Made by a program: the position numbers and the translations under genes | Shown: piece by piece, positions 46,570 to 56,500 of the stretch | How the letters are laid out: every line of letters starts with the position of its first letter | How positions within the stretch are numbered: the stretch's first letter is position 1 | Notes under the pieces: generated by a model | What the model saw: only the letters and a program-made list of their open reading frames with translations | What the model was told of the DNA's origin: nothing | Databases searched by the model: none | Source of the DNA: Frateuria_A sp051900535 | Lineage (GTDB): Bacteria > Pseudomonadota > Gammaproteobacteria > Xanthomonadales > Rhodanobacteraceae | Length of the DNA: 64,000 nt | Direction of reading: 5' to 3' | NCBI RefSeq assembly: GCF_051900535.1 | Contig: NZ_JBHZGI010000001.1 | Span: forward strand, 930,001 to 994,000

Positions 46570-48732
46570 ATGACCTTTCCCCGCACGCCCCTGCTGCTAG
46601 CCCTGATCGCCGCGCTGGCCCCGGCCGCGCACGCCGCCGATCTGCCCGACGCCACCCAGGCCAAGGAGCTCGCGCCCGTGCGCGTGGAAGGTCTGACGCA
46701 TGACGACCGCCACGGTACCGCCGTCGACGCCTACGGCAACGCCTCGCTGCACGACACTCCCGCGGCCGTCACCGTGGTCACGCGCAAGCAGATCGACGAT
46801 CGCCACATCCGCACGCTGAGCGAACTGGCGCGCGAGGACGCGTCGCTGGGCGACAACTACGCCCCGGTCGGCTACTACCAGGACATCGCCATCCGCGGTT
46901 ATCCGCTGGACCTGGCCACCGGCCTGCGCTTCAACAACCTCACGATCGCCGGCGAGCAGCCGGTCGCGTTGGAGGACAAGCAGCGCGTGGAAGTGCTCAA
47001 GGGCCTGGCCGGATTGCAGGCGGGCGTGATGGAACCGGGTGGGGTGGTGAATTTCGTCAGCAAGCGCCCGGCGAACGTGCGCGAGGTGACGCTGGGCACC
47101 GATTCGCACGGCTCGCGCTACGGCGCGCTGGATCTCGGCGGCTGGCTCTCGCCGACCTTCGGGGTGCGCGCCAACCTGGCCTGGGAAGACGTCCAATCCT
47201 ACGTGCGTCACGCCGACGGCCGGCGCAATTTCTACGCGCTGGCCGCCGACTGGCACATCACCCCCGACGCCACGCTGGAACTGGACAGCAGCTACCAGGC
47301 CAGCGCGCAACGCTCGGTCTCCGGCTACCAGCTGCTCGGCGGCGACACGATCCCGGAACGTGCCGACGCCACCCGCATGCTGGGCTTCGAACCCTGGCAG
47401 CAGCCGGTGAGCATCCATGCGGCCAACACCAGTGCGCGCTTCAACTACGCGTTCAACGACGACTGGCGCCTGCGGCTGGCCGCCGGGCACAGCCGGAGCG
47501 TGATCGACGACAACGTGGCGTTCGCCTACGGCTGCTTCTACTCGCCCGCCTGCGCCAGCGGCGCGCCCGGCAACTTCTTCGCGCCCAACGGCGACTACGA
47601 CGTGTACGACTACCGCAGTCCGGATGACACGCGCATCGACGACGAGGCTCGTGCCACGCTGGAGGGCCACCTCGACACCGGCCCGGTCAGCCACCAGCTC
47701 ACGCTGGGCGCCAGCGCCTTCCGCCGCCTCAACGACCAGCGCGCCGATGTCTACGACTACGTCGGCACTGCCAATGTCGACGACCTGGACCCGCCCTATT
47801 TCGCGCCCTCGCCCAACCAGCCCGGCCCGTCCGTGCGCCGGCTCACCAGCTGGCAGCACTCGCTGTTCGCCCTCGATCGCCTGCACCTGGGCGAGCAGTG
47901 GCAGCTGATCGCCGGCGGCCGCTTCGTGCGCCTGCACGAGCGCGCGTACGACGGCGACGGCCTGCCCGAACGCGATACCCGCCTCAGCAAGACGCTGCCG
48001 CAGGCGGCCGTGCTGTGGCAGCTGGACGAGGCACTCACCACCTACCTCAGCTACAGCGAAGGCCTTTCGCTCGGCAACGAGGCGCCGTACTGGACCAGCA
48101 ACGACGGCCAGATGCTGGCGCCGCGCCTGTCGCGCCAGCTCGAAGCGGGCATGAAGTACGCGGTGAGCGACGTGCTCGACGTCAACGCGGCAGCGTTCCG
48201 CATCCGCCAGCCCTACCAGTTCGCGCAACCGGACGATTCCGCCTACGGCTTTACCTTCGTGCAGCGAGGCGAACAGGTGCATACGGGGCTGGAACTGGGC
48301 GCCCATGGGCGCGTCAGCGACAACCTCGAAGTCACCGCCAGCGCCAGCTTCATCCGCGCCCGCGCCCGGGACACCGGCACGCCCTCCTACGAAGGCCACC
48401 AGGTCGCCAACGTGCCGCGGGTGCGCGCCGCGGTGTACGCCGACTACCGCCTGCCGTTCGCGCCACAGCTGAGTCTGCTCGGCGGCTGGCGCTATGCCTC
48501 GCCCAATGTCGCCACCCCGGACGGTCGTGTGCGCGTGGCCGCCTACAACGTCTTCGACGCCGGCGTGCGCTACGCCACCACGCTGGACGGCCACGCGCTC
48601 ACCTTGCGCCTGTCGATCGACAACGTGTTCGACCGCTTCTACTGGCGTGACACCGGCAGCGCCTACGGCGACAGCTACCTGTTCCCGGGCGCGCCGCGCC
48701 TCGCGCGGCTGTCCGCGACGTTCGCCTTCTGA
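46570..48732 (+). CDS. TonB-dependent receptor under TPP riboswitch control (putative thiamine receptor)
   Basis: 720-residue outer-membrane receptor with a signal peptide (TFPRTPLLLALIAALAPAAHA). The plug domain (about 45-165) contains DTPAAVTVVTRKQIDDRHIR and LKGLAGLQAGVMEPGGVVNF; the barrel ends RLARLSATFAF with terminal Phe. Sequence alone resembles siderophore receptors, but the TPP riboswitch directly upstream and a PnuC-family permease overlapping its stop codon by one base point to uptake of thiamine or a precursor. Energy comes from TonB, which is not in this window. Confidence 0.9.
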   Translation: MTFPRTPLLLALIAALAPAAHAADLPDATQAKELAPVRVEGLTHDDRHGTAVDAYGNASLHDTPAAVTVVTRKQIDDRHIRTLSELAREDASLGDNYAPVGYYQDIAIRGYPLDLATGLRFNNLTIAGEQPVALEDKQRVEVLKGLAGLQAGVMEPGGVVNFVSKRPANVREVTLGTDSHGSRYGALDLGGWLSPTFGVRANLAWEDVQSYVRHADGRRNFYALAADWHITPDATLELDSSYQASAQRSVSGYQLLGGDTIPERADATRMLGFEPWQQPVSIHAANTSARFNYAFNDDWRLRLAAGHSRSVIDDNVAFAYGCFYSPACASGAPGNFFAPNGDYDVYDYRSPDDTRIDDEARATLEGHLDTGPVSHQLTLGASAFRRLNDQRADVYDYVGTANVDDLDPPYFAPSPNQPGPSVRRLTSWQHSLFALDRLHLGEQWQLIAGGRFVRLHERAYDGDGLPERDTRLSKTLPQAAVLWQLDEALTTYLSYSEGLSLGNEAPYWTSNDGQMLAPRLSRQLEAGMKYAVSDVLDVNAAAFRIRQPYQFAQPDDSAYGFTFVQRGEQVHTGLELGAHGRVSDNLEVTASASFIRARARDTGTPSYEGHQVANVPRVRAAVYADYRLPFAPQLSLLGGWRYASPNVATPDGRVRVAAYNVFDAGVRYATTLDGHALTLRLSIDNVFDRFYWRDTGSAYGDSYLFPGAPRLARLSATFAF

Positions 48733-49316
48733 TGGACGCGGTCGAACTCATCGGCGCGGCGTTGAGCGCGTGGGCTGTCTGGCTCACCGCACGGCGCCGC
48801 CCGTGGTGCTGGCCGGTGGGCTTCGCCTCGGTGGTGGTCTACAGCTGGATCTTCATCGACGCGAAGCTCTATTCGGACGCGCTGCTGCAGGGCGCGTTCG
48901 CCGTATTGATCGTGTACGGCTGGCTGCGCTGGCTCAAACACTTGGGCAGCGACGGCCGAGTCCAGATCGCGGCACTCCCGCCACACCAGTTCGCCGTGCA
49001 CCTGATGCTCGGTCTCGCCGGTGCACTCGCGCTCGGCTACGCCATGCACCGCTGGACCGACGCCGCCCTGCCCTGGCTGGATGCCGCGCTCACCGCCTTC
49101 AGCCTGGTCGCGCAGTGGTGGCAGGGACGCCGCCACCTCGCCGCCTGGTGGCTGTGGATCGCGGTCGACGTGATCTACGTGGGCGAATACGTCTACAAGG
49201 ACCTGCTGATCACCGCGGTGCTCTACGCCGGCTTCGTGGTCCTGGCCGCCATCGGCCTGCGCGACTGGCGCCGCGCGAGCCTGTCAGTGCCCGACGCCCA
49301 CCCCGCGATCGGCTGA
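48732..49316 (+). CDS. pnuT: PnuC/PnuT-family vitamin transporter (putative thiamine)
   Basis: 194-residue inner-membrane protein with seven or eight helices. WPVGFASVVVYSWIFIDAKL, the QWWQGRRHLAAWWLWIAVDV segment and YVGEYVYKDLLITAVLY are the PnuC fold's substrate-lining tryptophan and asparagine-like motifs. The ATG overlaps the receptor stop (TGATG). PnuC-type proteins carry nicotinamide riboside, riboflavin or thiamine; the upstream TPP riboswitch identifies this one as PnuT, the thiamine branch. PnuT is a facilitator that relies on intracellular phosphorylation for trapping. Confidence 0.9.
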   Translation: MDAVELIGAALSAWAVWLTARRRPWCWPVGFASVVVYSWIFIDAKLYSDALLQGAFAVLIVYGWLRWLKHLGSDGRVQIAALPPHQFAVHLMLGLAGALALGYAMHRWTDAALPWLDAALTAFSLVAQWWQGRRHLAAWWLWIAVDVIYVGEYVYKDLLITAVLYAGFVVLAAIGLRDWRRASLSVPDAHPAIG

Positions 49317-49330
49317 GCCCGCCCTGCCGA

Positions 49331-49987
49331 TCAGCGAGCGCGGTCGTGATCGCGCTTGTCCGTTGCGGAGGCTTGTTCCGAGCCTGCCGACGGGAGGCGC
49401 CAGCCGTGGCGTATCGCCATGAAGCGCAGTGCCAGGCACACGGCTCCGCCACCCACTGCTGCCGCCGTTGGCGCAACCTGCAGCAGGTACCCGCCGACCA
49501 CGACGCCCGCGCCGGCGAGGGCGGCCAGCGCGTAGAGATCCGTGCGCAGGACGGTGGGAATGCCGGACACGAGGACATCGCGCAACATCCCGCCGCCGAT
49601 GCCGGTGAGCATGCCGAGCAGGGCCGCCATCAGCGGATGGATGCCGTGGACCAGCGCCTTCTCGGCGCCGGCGACCGCAAAGAACGCCAGCCCCACCGCA
49701 TCGAGCCACAATACGTCCCGGCTGTAGCGGCGGGTCACCGGATACCACAGGAAGGTGATCGTTCCGGCCAGCACGGACACCACGACGTAGCGCCAGTCGT
49801 CGATGGCCGCCGGCGGTATCGCGCCGATCAACAGGTCGCGCGTGATGCCGCCGGCATTGCCGGCGGCGAAGGAAAGCACCAGCACGCCGAACACGTCCAG
49901 CCGGCATCGGACCGCGACCATCGCGCCGCTGATGGCGAACACGAAGGTGCCGCCCAGGTCCAGCACCAGCACCAGGATGTGCATCAT
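49331..49987 (-). CDS. Trimeric intracellular cation channel-family protein (YicG/UPF0126)
   Basis: 218-residue membrane protein built of two similar halves of three helices, each with a Gly-rich kink: FAAGNAGGITRDLLIGAIPP and GMLTGIGGGMLRDVLVSGIP. These are the TRIC channel signatures. Bacterial YicG proteins are proposed cation channels; a glycine transporter role has also been suggested for relatives. The hydrophilic tail (RLPSAGSEQASATDKRDHDR) is not conserved. It is convergent with pnuT and 28 bases downstream of the M20 gene, probably one transcript. Confidence 0.9.
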   Translation of the reverse strand: MMHILVLVLDLGGTFVFAISGAMVAVRCRLDVFGVLVLSFAAGNAGGITRDLLIGAIPPAAIDDWRYVVVSVLAGTITFLWYPVTRRYSRDVLWLDAVGLAFFAVAGAEKALVHGIHPLMAALLGMLTGIGGGMLRDVLVSGIPTVLRTDLYALAALAGAGVVVGGYLLQVAPTAAAVGGGAVCLALRFMAIRHGWRLPSAGSEQASATDKRDHDRAR

Positions 49988-50015
49988 CGGATGATCGGCT
50001 CCGGCTGCCCGTGGC

Positions 50016-51296
50016 TCAGGTGGTGGGCGACAGCCACGCGCGCGCGGCCACCATCAGGGTCTCCACGCCCGTCTCCAGGGTGGGATGGATGACCGGCAGG
50101 AAACGCGGGTTGTGGTTGGTCGGGATCTCGTTCAGGCGGTTCTCGGCCTTCGCTTTCGCGTAGGTATCCGCATCGGTGCCGCCGACGAACCAGAACACCG
50201 AGGGCACGTGCCATTCGGCACCGAACGAGCCGAAGTCTTCGCTTGCCGAGGTCGGGCCGGTCTGCCGCACCCGCTGCGGCGGGAAGAACGCGCGGAACGC
50301 CTCGACCACGCGCGCCGCAGCCGCCGCATCGTTGTTCACGAGCGCATAGCGGTCCAGCGGGGTGATCTGTGGCGGCCTGGGCGCGCCGGATGCGGCCGCC
50401 TCGGCGTTGGCCACGCGCGTGATGGCATCGAGCACGCGCTTGCGCACGCCTTCGTCGAACGTGCGCACGTTGAGCTTGATGACGGCCTCGTCGGGAATGA
50501 CGTTTTCCTTGGTGCCGGCCTGCAGCGAGCCGACGGTGATCACCGCCGCCTCGGTCGGTGCCAGTTCGCGCGAAACGATGGTCTGAAGCCGCAGCACGGT
50601 CGCTGCCGCCATCACCACCGGATCGATGCTCGCCTGCGGCATCGAGCCGTGGGCGCCACGGCCGAACAGGCGGATTTCCAGGCTGTCGGCGGCCGAGGTG
50701 ATGACACCGGTACGACCGGCGACCGCGCCTGCCGGACCGACCATGACGTGTTGCCCGAGCACCACGTCCGGCTTGGGGAATCGCTGGAACAATCCGTCGT
50801 CGATCATCGCCCGGGCCCCTTCGGCCGTTTCCTCCCCCGGCTGGAACACCGCCATCAGCGTTCCCTGCCATTGCGCACGGGTCTGTGCCATCAGCGTGGC
50901 GGCGCCGACCAGCCAGGTGACATGCAGGTCATGGCCGCAGGCATGCATGACCGGCACGCTGGTGCCTTCGCGGTCAACGGCCTCGACCTTGCTCGCGTAC
51001 GACGCGCCGGTCGCCTCCTTCACGGGCAACGCGTCCATGTCGGCGCGCAGCATGACCGTCGGCCCCTCGCCGTTGCGCAGCAGGCCGACCACCCCGGTTT
51101 TTCCGACACCGGTGGTCACCTCATAGCCGGCGGCTCGCAGATGGTCGGCCGCCAGCGCAGCGGTGCGGGTTTCCTGCATCGACAGTTCGGGGTGCGCGTG
51201 GATGTCGGTGTAGAGCTCCTCCAGCGCGGGAAGCAGGCCCTGGAGGTTGCCGAGCCGGGCGGCGCTGGCATCTGTCTGCGTGGTGGTCATGGGCAT
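50016..51296 (-). CDS. M20-family metallopeptidase / amidohydrolase
   Basis: 426-residue di-zinc amidohydrolase of the HipO/AbgB/IAA-hydrolase branch. Metal ligands are in HACGHDLHVTWL, FQPGEETAEGARAM and the late NHNPRFLPVIHP; the ligand Asp is near MLRADMDALPV. A central lid dimerisation domain covers roughly 200-320. Such enzymes remove N-acyl groups from amino acids or amino-acid conjugates. No signal peptide is apparent from the ATG at 51296. The 275 bases between this gene and the phosphoesterase show nothing recognisable. Confidence 0.9.
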   Translation of the reverse strand: MPMTTTQTDASAARLGNLQGLLPALEELYTDIHAHPELSMQETRTAALAADHLRAAGYEVTTGVGKTGVVGLLRNGEGPTVMLRADMDALPVKEATGASYASKVEAVDREGTSVPVMHACGHDLHVTWLVGAATLMAQTRAQWQGTLMAVFQPGEETAEGARAMIDDGLFQRFPKPDVVLGQHVMVGPAGAVAGRTGVITSAADSLEIRLFGRGAHGSMPQASIDPVVMAAATVLRLQTIVSRELAPTEAAVITVGSLQAGTKENVIPDEAVIKLNVRTFDEGVRKRVLDAITRVANAEAAASGAPRPPQITPLDRYALVNNDAAAAARVVEAFRAFFPPQRVRQTGPTSASEDFGSFGAEWHVPSVFWFVGGTDADTYAKAKAENRLNEIPTNHNPRFLPVIHPTLETGVETLMVAARAWLSPTT

Positions 51297-51571
51297 GGGT
51301 CCGCTGGGAGGACGCTGGCGCGGGATCGGTGTTACGACAAGCGAACTGCGCGGGACGACACCTGGAAACGCGTGCCGAGGTCGGTGCGAGCGCGAGGACA
51401 TGCCTCGTGCCTGGCCCTGTCGGCGCTGCGAAACGCATCGTGCCGATGCCTGGTGCAGCGTGCCGGCATCATGCGCGTGTGCCCGCAAGGAGGGGTGAAG
51501 CGAGGACGGCATCACCCACGCGGGTGCGTCGAAAGTTCTTTCGCACCACTGGGGCATCCGGCACGAACCGG

Positions 51572-52033
51572 CTAGCCGTCCAGCTCCACGATCCGCGGCA
51601 TCACTTCGCGACCGTCGATGAGCAGCTCGCCCACGCTGATCGGCAGCTTGAACCGCCGTCGTCCGGCGCTGCCGGGGTTGACGTAGAGCACGCCCCCGCG
51701 TTCCTCGGCCAGCGGTTTGTGCGAGTGCCCCGAGACCACCACGTGCACGCCCTCCGCGCGCGGGTCGATGGCCAGTTCCTTGAGGTCATGCAGCACGTGC
51801 ACCCGCACTTCACCCAGTTCGATCGTCGCGTTTTCCGGCAGGCCGGCGAACGCCTCGCCGCGGTCGTTGTTGCCGCGCACGGCAGTGACGGGAGCCACTG
51901 CCGACAACGCTTCCACAAGCGCGACACTGCCAATGTCCCCTGCGTGGATGATGCGCTGGCACCCGTGCAGGAAGTCTATCGCCGCGGGGCGCAACAAGCC
52001 ATGGGTATCGGAAATCAGGCCTATGCGAAACAT
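51572..52033 (-). CDS. YfcE/MJ0936-type metallophosphoesterase
   Basis: 153-residue calcineurin-like phosphodiesterase. All five metal motifs are visible: GLISDTHG (D-x-H), IHAGDIGS (GD), VRGNND (GNND), the isolated His in VHVLHDL, and VSGHSHKPL (GHxH). Short members such as E. coli YfcE hydrolyse phosphodiesters in vitro; the natural substrate is unknown. The start is the ATG at 52033 (MFRIGLISDTHG); the longer frame to 52081 adds residues outside the fold. It is divergent from the small membrane gene. Confidence 0.92.
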   Translation of the reverse strand: MFRIGLISDTHGLLRPAAIDFLHGCQRIIHAGDIGSVALVEALSAVAPVTAVRGNNDRGEAFAGLPENATIELGEVRVHVLHDLKELAIDPRAEGVHVVVSGHSHKPLAEERGGVLYVNPGSAGRRRFKLPISVGELLIDGREVMPRIVELDG

Positions 52034-52306
52034 CGTATCGGGTGCCTCTCGCGCCGCCGACCTCGGTGGCGATGGCCGCACGCTAGCTCGCCCCGCGCGA
52101 CCGTGCCGTCATGGGTGGGCAAGGCACGGGACCGGCGTTCGTGTCCGTCCGCGCGTGTGTCCGGACGCGGAACCCGGTGTCCGCGGACGGCCATTGCGTG
52201 CGGGCCCGATGCCCGGAAAACCGCATGGCGCCGCGCTTTTAAACGTTGGCACGCCTTGTGCCATCCAATCCGCGAAAGCTTCCCTTCCACCACGCGGAGA
52301 ACCGCC

Positions 52307-52462
52307 ATGAAATTCGAAACCATCCTGCTGCAGAGCTTCTTCGCCGCCTGCATGCTGCTTTGCCTGGCCGTGATGAGCGCGATGCTGGTCCTGCCGACGC
52401 CGACCGCCGTGGCGGCCGCCAGCCAGGCGCACGCCGCAGCGGTCGCCAACGCGGAAGGCTGA
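52307..52462 (+). CDS. Small single-pass membrane protein (51 residues)
   Basis: MKFETILLQSFFAACMLLCL begins a 51-residue product: a hydrophobic span (about residues 8-30), then a Pro-Thr-Ala hinge and a short Ala-rich tail ending ANAEG. CGGAGAACCGCC precedes the ATG and gives a good ribosome binding site. A TonB or translocation partner, toxin or regulator role cannot be distinguished. It lies 78 bases before the MpaB-like gene. I do not recognise a family; the ORF could be by chance, but the ribosome binding site and coherent helix favour a gene. Confidence 0.55.
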   Translation: MKFETILLQSFFAACMLLCLAVMSAMLVLPTPTAVAAASQAHAAAVANAEG

Positions 52463-52539
52463 AGTCGAAGCGCAACCTTCGCCAGTCAGGCAAGACCGGC
52501 CGAAGGCCTCATGAAGGGCGCATCCCTATACTTGCGCCC

Positions 52540-53481
52540 ATGGCTTCGCCACTGAACCTGCTTCGCCAAGTCACGCACGAGCCGATCCGCCGCTGGGTAC
52601 TGGGCGCCTTCCCACGCGATCCCGGCGGCACGCTGGACTACGACCACCCGCGCGGCGACCCGGGCCTGTTCGGGCCGGACAGCGTGACCTGGCGCATCCA
52701 CGCCGACTTCCCGGGAATGCTCGCCGGTGGCCTGGCCGCGTTGATGATGCAGACCCTGCATCCGCTGGCGCTTGCCGGTGTATGGGACCACTCCAACTTC
52801 CGCGACGACCTGGTCGACCGCCTGCGTCGCACCACCACCTTCGTCGGCGCCACCACCTACGCGCCGCGGGCGGCCGCGGAAGGCCTGATCGAACGCGTAC
52901 GTCATATCCATGGCTTCGTGCGGGGCACAGGCGAGGACGGCACGCCTTACTCGGCCGACGATCCGGCGCTACTCACCTGGGTGCACGTCACCGAAGCGCA
53001 CAGCTTTCTCGCCGGCTATCGCCGCTTTGCCCACCGCACCGTTCCCCGCGCGATCGCCGACCGCTACTACGACGAAGTGCGCCGCATCGCCGAAGCGCTG
53101 GGCGCGCGCGACGTGCCCTCGTCCGAGGGCGGGGTCGCCGACTATTTCGCGGGCATCCAGAAACAACTGGCCTTTACCGGGCGCTCGCGCGAAGTCCTGC
53201 GCGTCCTCGGCGAGGTGCGCTTGCCTGTCCCGCTCGCCAGCCTTTCCCGCGACGTGTTCCTCCATGCCGGCATCGCGCTGCTACCGGACTGGGCGAACCG
53301 GCTGCTGCACCACACGCCGCGCCAACGCCAGCAGGCGCGCGTCGCCGCGCGATTGCTGTGGTCGATGGCGCCGGCCTTCCGCGCGGCCCTCAAGGAGAGC
53401 GGCGTGGTCAGCCGCTCGTGCCGCCGCGTGGGCGTCGCACCGGAAGCGATGCGCCGCTGGCCGGCGCCGGCCGGGCGTTAG
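52540..53481 (+). CDS. MpaB/DUF2236-family oxygenase-like protein
   Basis: 313-residue protein of the latex-clearing/mycophenolic acid biosynthesis B family. GGLAALMMQTLHPLALAGVW and TTYAPRAAAEGLIERVRHIH with WVHVTEAHSFLAGYRRF contain the histidines expected to bind heme b. Biochemically known relatives are rubber oxygenase Lcp and fungal MpaB; the substrate here is unknown. The start is the ATG at 52540. It is convergent with the large LGFP-repeat gene, and the 68-base gap has no strong terminator. Confidence 0.85.
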   Translation: MASPLNLLRQVTHEPIRRWVLGAFPRDPGGTLDYDHPRGDPGLFGPDSVTWRIHADFPGMLAGGLAALMMQTLHPLALAGVWDHSNFRDDLVDRLRRTTTFVGATTYAPRAAAEGLIERVRHIHGFVRGTGEDGTPYSADDPALLTWVHVTEAHSFLAGYRRFAHRTVPRAIADRYYDEVRRIAEALGARDVPSSEGGVADYFAGIQKQLAFTGRSREVLRVLGEVRLPVPLASLSRDVFLHAGIALLPDWANRLLHHTPRQRQQARVAARLLWSMAPAFRAALKESGVVSRSCRRVGVAPEAMRRWPAPAGR

Positions 53482-53549
53482 CCGTCGACGACGTGCCCGC
53501 AGCGCCCGATCCGCAGGCGTCCTCGCCAGCCCGTCCGCCGCAGCGGCGA

Positions 53550-56500
53550 TCAGGGCGATGCCGTCACCAGCGTGCTGCTCTGCGGCGCGCCGAACAAAGC
53601 GTTGATCCTGCTTACCTTCAACTGGTTGGAGGCGACCAGCGTGGAGGGCACGACGCGCAACCCGTCCTGTTCCTTCAGATCGAACCGCCCGCTGAGTTCG
53701 ACACCGCGGCGTACGTAGTGGACCGTCACCTGGGCCTCGATGGCCTGCCCGCTGCACACGAGCTCGACGCCCCCGATACCGGGCCGGGGATTGATCTGCA
53801 GCTCGTTCCCGGCGGCCAGCGCCACGCCGTCGATGTCCATGCGCAGGTAATCGGCGCCGCCACCCAGACGGTTGCTGATGAGCACGCGCAGCAACTTGTC
53901 GCGGCTGCTCGAGACCGAGACGGTCCGGGTGTGCGTGCCCAGGTCCTTGACGCGGAAGGTGTCGTAGTCGCCCGCGGCGCTGTCGGCGACGAACAGGAGC
54001 TCGCTCAGTCCTTCCTTGATGCCGTACTGCAGGCGCCCGCGGCGCAGCGCACGCAGGCGGTGGATGTAGTTCTTCGAAACGGTGCCGCTTCCCGGCGTCG
54101 TTCCGGCCAGCGCCGCGGACATCACCTCCCGGACCAGGCCGGTGTCCGCCAGTCGGTACATCAGCCGATGGTTGTTGGCCGCCACGTAGTCCGGGTGCCG
54201 TTCGAAAAGCTCGCGGATGTCGTGCGGTGCGAGCAGGCACAGGTACTCGCGCAGCGTAAGCCGCCGCCAGTCGTCGCCGCCACGCTTGCCGCCGGCAGGC
54301 GGCTGGCGCGAAAAAACCTTCGGCTCCGAGCGCAGGTAGAGCTCGGACGTCAGTACGCCATGGCCGCGTGGGTGGCGGATGTCGGGTGGCCGGTCGGGAC
54401 GCGGGCCGTCGTGCGTGCGCGAGCATTCCCGGCGGTGCTGGTCGAAGCCTTTCACCGACACGAACTTGTGGGCCAGCGACTTGCCGTTCTTCAGACGGTC
54501 GATCGAATCGGCGCCGAACGCATCCAGGTCCACCCCGTTCTCGTCGGTCAGCGCACTGGTCTCGCTGTCGTCGCCGACGATCAGGATCACCCCTGACAGG
54601 AGCAGCATGACGGCCTCGAACACCGGCGTGCGCGGTCGTTCGTTTACCACCTCCCATGGCATGTAGTGCATGCGTCCACCGCTCCATTCGCCGCCGCTGT
54701 AGCTCTTGGAACCGGCATAGCTGTAGGTGTTGGCGGACGGGTCGACTTCGATGGAGCGCGGTGCGTCGTTGATGCCCGTGGTGGGGAAGTTCGGGTCGCG
54801 GATGGCCATCCGCCAGGGTGTCGCGCTGTCGTCCCAGCCGACGGGCAACACGCAATGCGGCGCGCCGCTGAAATCCCAGTTCTGCGAGATGCACAGCACC
54901 GGGTCGCATCCCGCGGCATGCAGCGCACGGGTGGCCTGGAACACCGACACCGGGTCGTGCGTCTTGCCGGACAGGAACTCGCCGACGAACCACCAGATGG
55001 CCGGCGCGCCGACCTGGTACTGGTGCTTGATGTTGAACTCGTTGCGGATCGCCTCCCAGTGCGCATCCTTGAAGCGGTCGATGGGCAGCCTCAGGGCGCT
55101 GCGCAGCTTCTTGCTGTAGATCGCCTCGAGCGACATGCCGAAGCAGTTGCCCTTGTCGGCCAGCCCCTTGCACACGGCCTCGTAGAACAGCTTGGCCAGC
55201 CAATCGCGCGGATCCCACCAGTCCGGGTCGGAGTCGACATCGCTGAAGGCGGCCGCGTACTGCGGGTAGGTGATCTCGTCCGTGCCCTTGTTGCGCGCGC
55301 CCCACCACTTCTGCGCCTCGGTGAGCGAGGCCAGGTCCACCTTGGGGCTGACCGACCAGGCGACCGAGTTGATCTTGTCGAAGCCGCCGCTGTTGAACAC
55401 GCCGGACGGGCTGTCGCGCAGGCCCCACGCGTTGGCCATCGTCAGCACGTATTCGAACGTACCGAGGAAGTCGTCGTCGTCCGGCCAGTCGCTGTCCCAG
55501 ATCTCCAGGCGGAAGGTGATGGTCCGGTTGGGGTCGTTGGGCACGATGCCTTCGGGCCCGAGGTCGAAGGTCTTCGGTCCCGCATCGAAGATGTTGTTGC
55601 CGTCGCTGTCTCCGCTGGCCGGCAGTCGCTCGGCGTGCAGGACGTGCCCGCCCTCGGCGATGGAGGCCTGCAGGTAGACGTCGTTCTCGCCCTTGTACCA
55701 GGGCTCGGATTCCTGGGTATCCACGCGCGTCAGCGTGATCTCGAAGGGCACGCACGCAAGCGTGTCGGCGTAGCTGCCGAACCAGAGGATGCTGCCGCGC
55801 TGGAAGGTGTTGTAGTACCCGCTCGCGCCGGAGATGTCCGACTGGCCGGAAGTCGGGAAGCCCAGGTCGCCGGCCGGGCCCTGCACCTCCTTGTACTTGC
55901 GCAGGATGTCGCCCCGCACGTCGTACGCCCCGGTGGCGCCGCTCCAGTAGATCGTGCAGCCCTCGAACTCGCTCTGCCGGCCGATCGCGGTCGCGCCATC
56001 CAAAACGTCGGCCTCGTTCGTCGTCGGAAAGCCCCATGTGGCGGCGCCGCCGGTGGAGAGGTAGCGAGCCAGGATGTCGCCGTGCACTTCGAATGCCTTG
56101 GCGGCGCCGCTCTTCCAGTACATCTCGGCGCCCTGGAACACCTGCCGGCGGCCGCCGGAGATCGTCTGGGCCGGCGCCAGCGGCAAGCCGATCGCGCCGC
56201 CCTCTCCCATGCCTTCGTAGTCGACCCACGTCTGTCCCGTGACCGGGATCGCTCCCGTCGCCCCGGACCAGTAGATCCCGCCGCGGCTGAAGAGACTCTT
56301 GCGACTGCCGCCCTGCGCGCCGTCCATCTCGTCGGAGATGAGGAAGCCAAGTTCGATCCGGAACGGAAGCGCGCGGTAGGCGGCGAGGATCGCGCCGTGC
56401 ATTTCGAAGGCCAGCCCCGTCGTCTCGTTGTACATCAGCGTGGTACCGGCGAACTCCTGGATCCAGGACTCGCTGGGCAGGTCGTAATAGAACTCGCCCA

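Noticed and set aside
46597..48594. 665-residue open frame opposite the thiamine receptor
   Set aside because: Val/Gly/Arg-rich shadow frame; the sense strand encodes a full TonB receptor.
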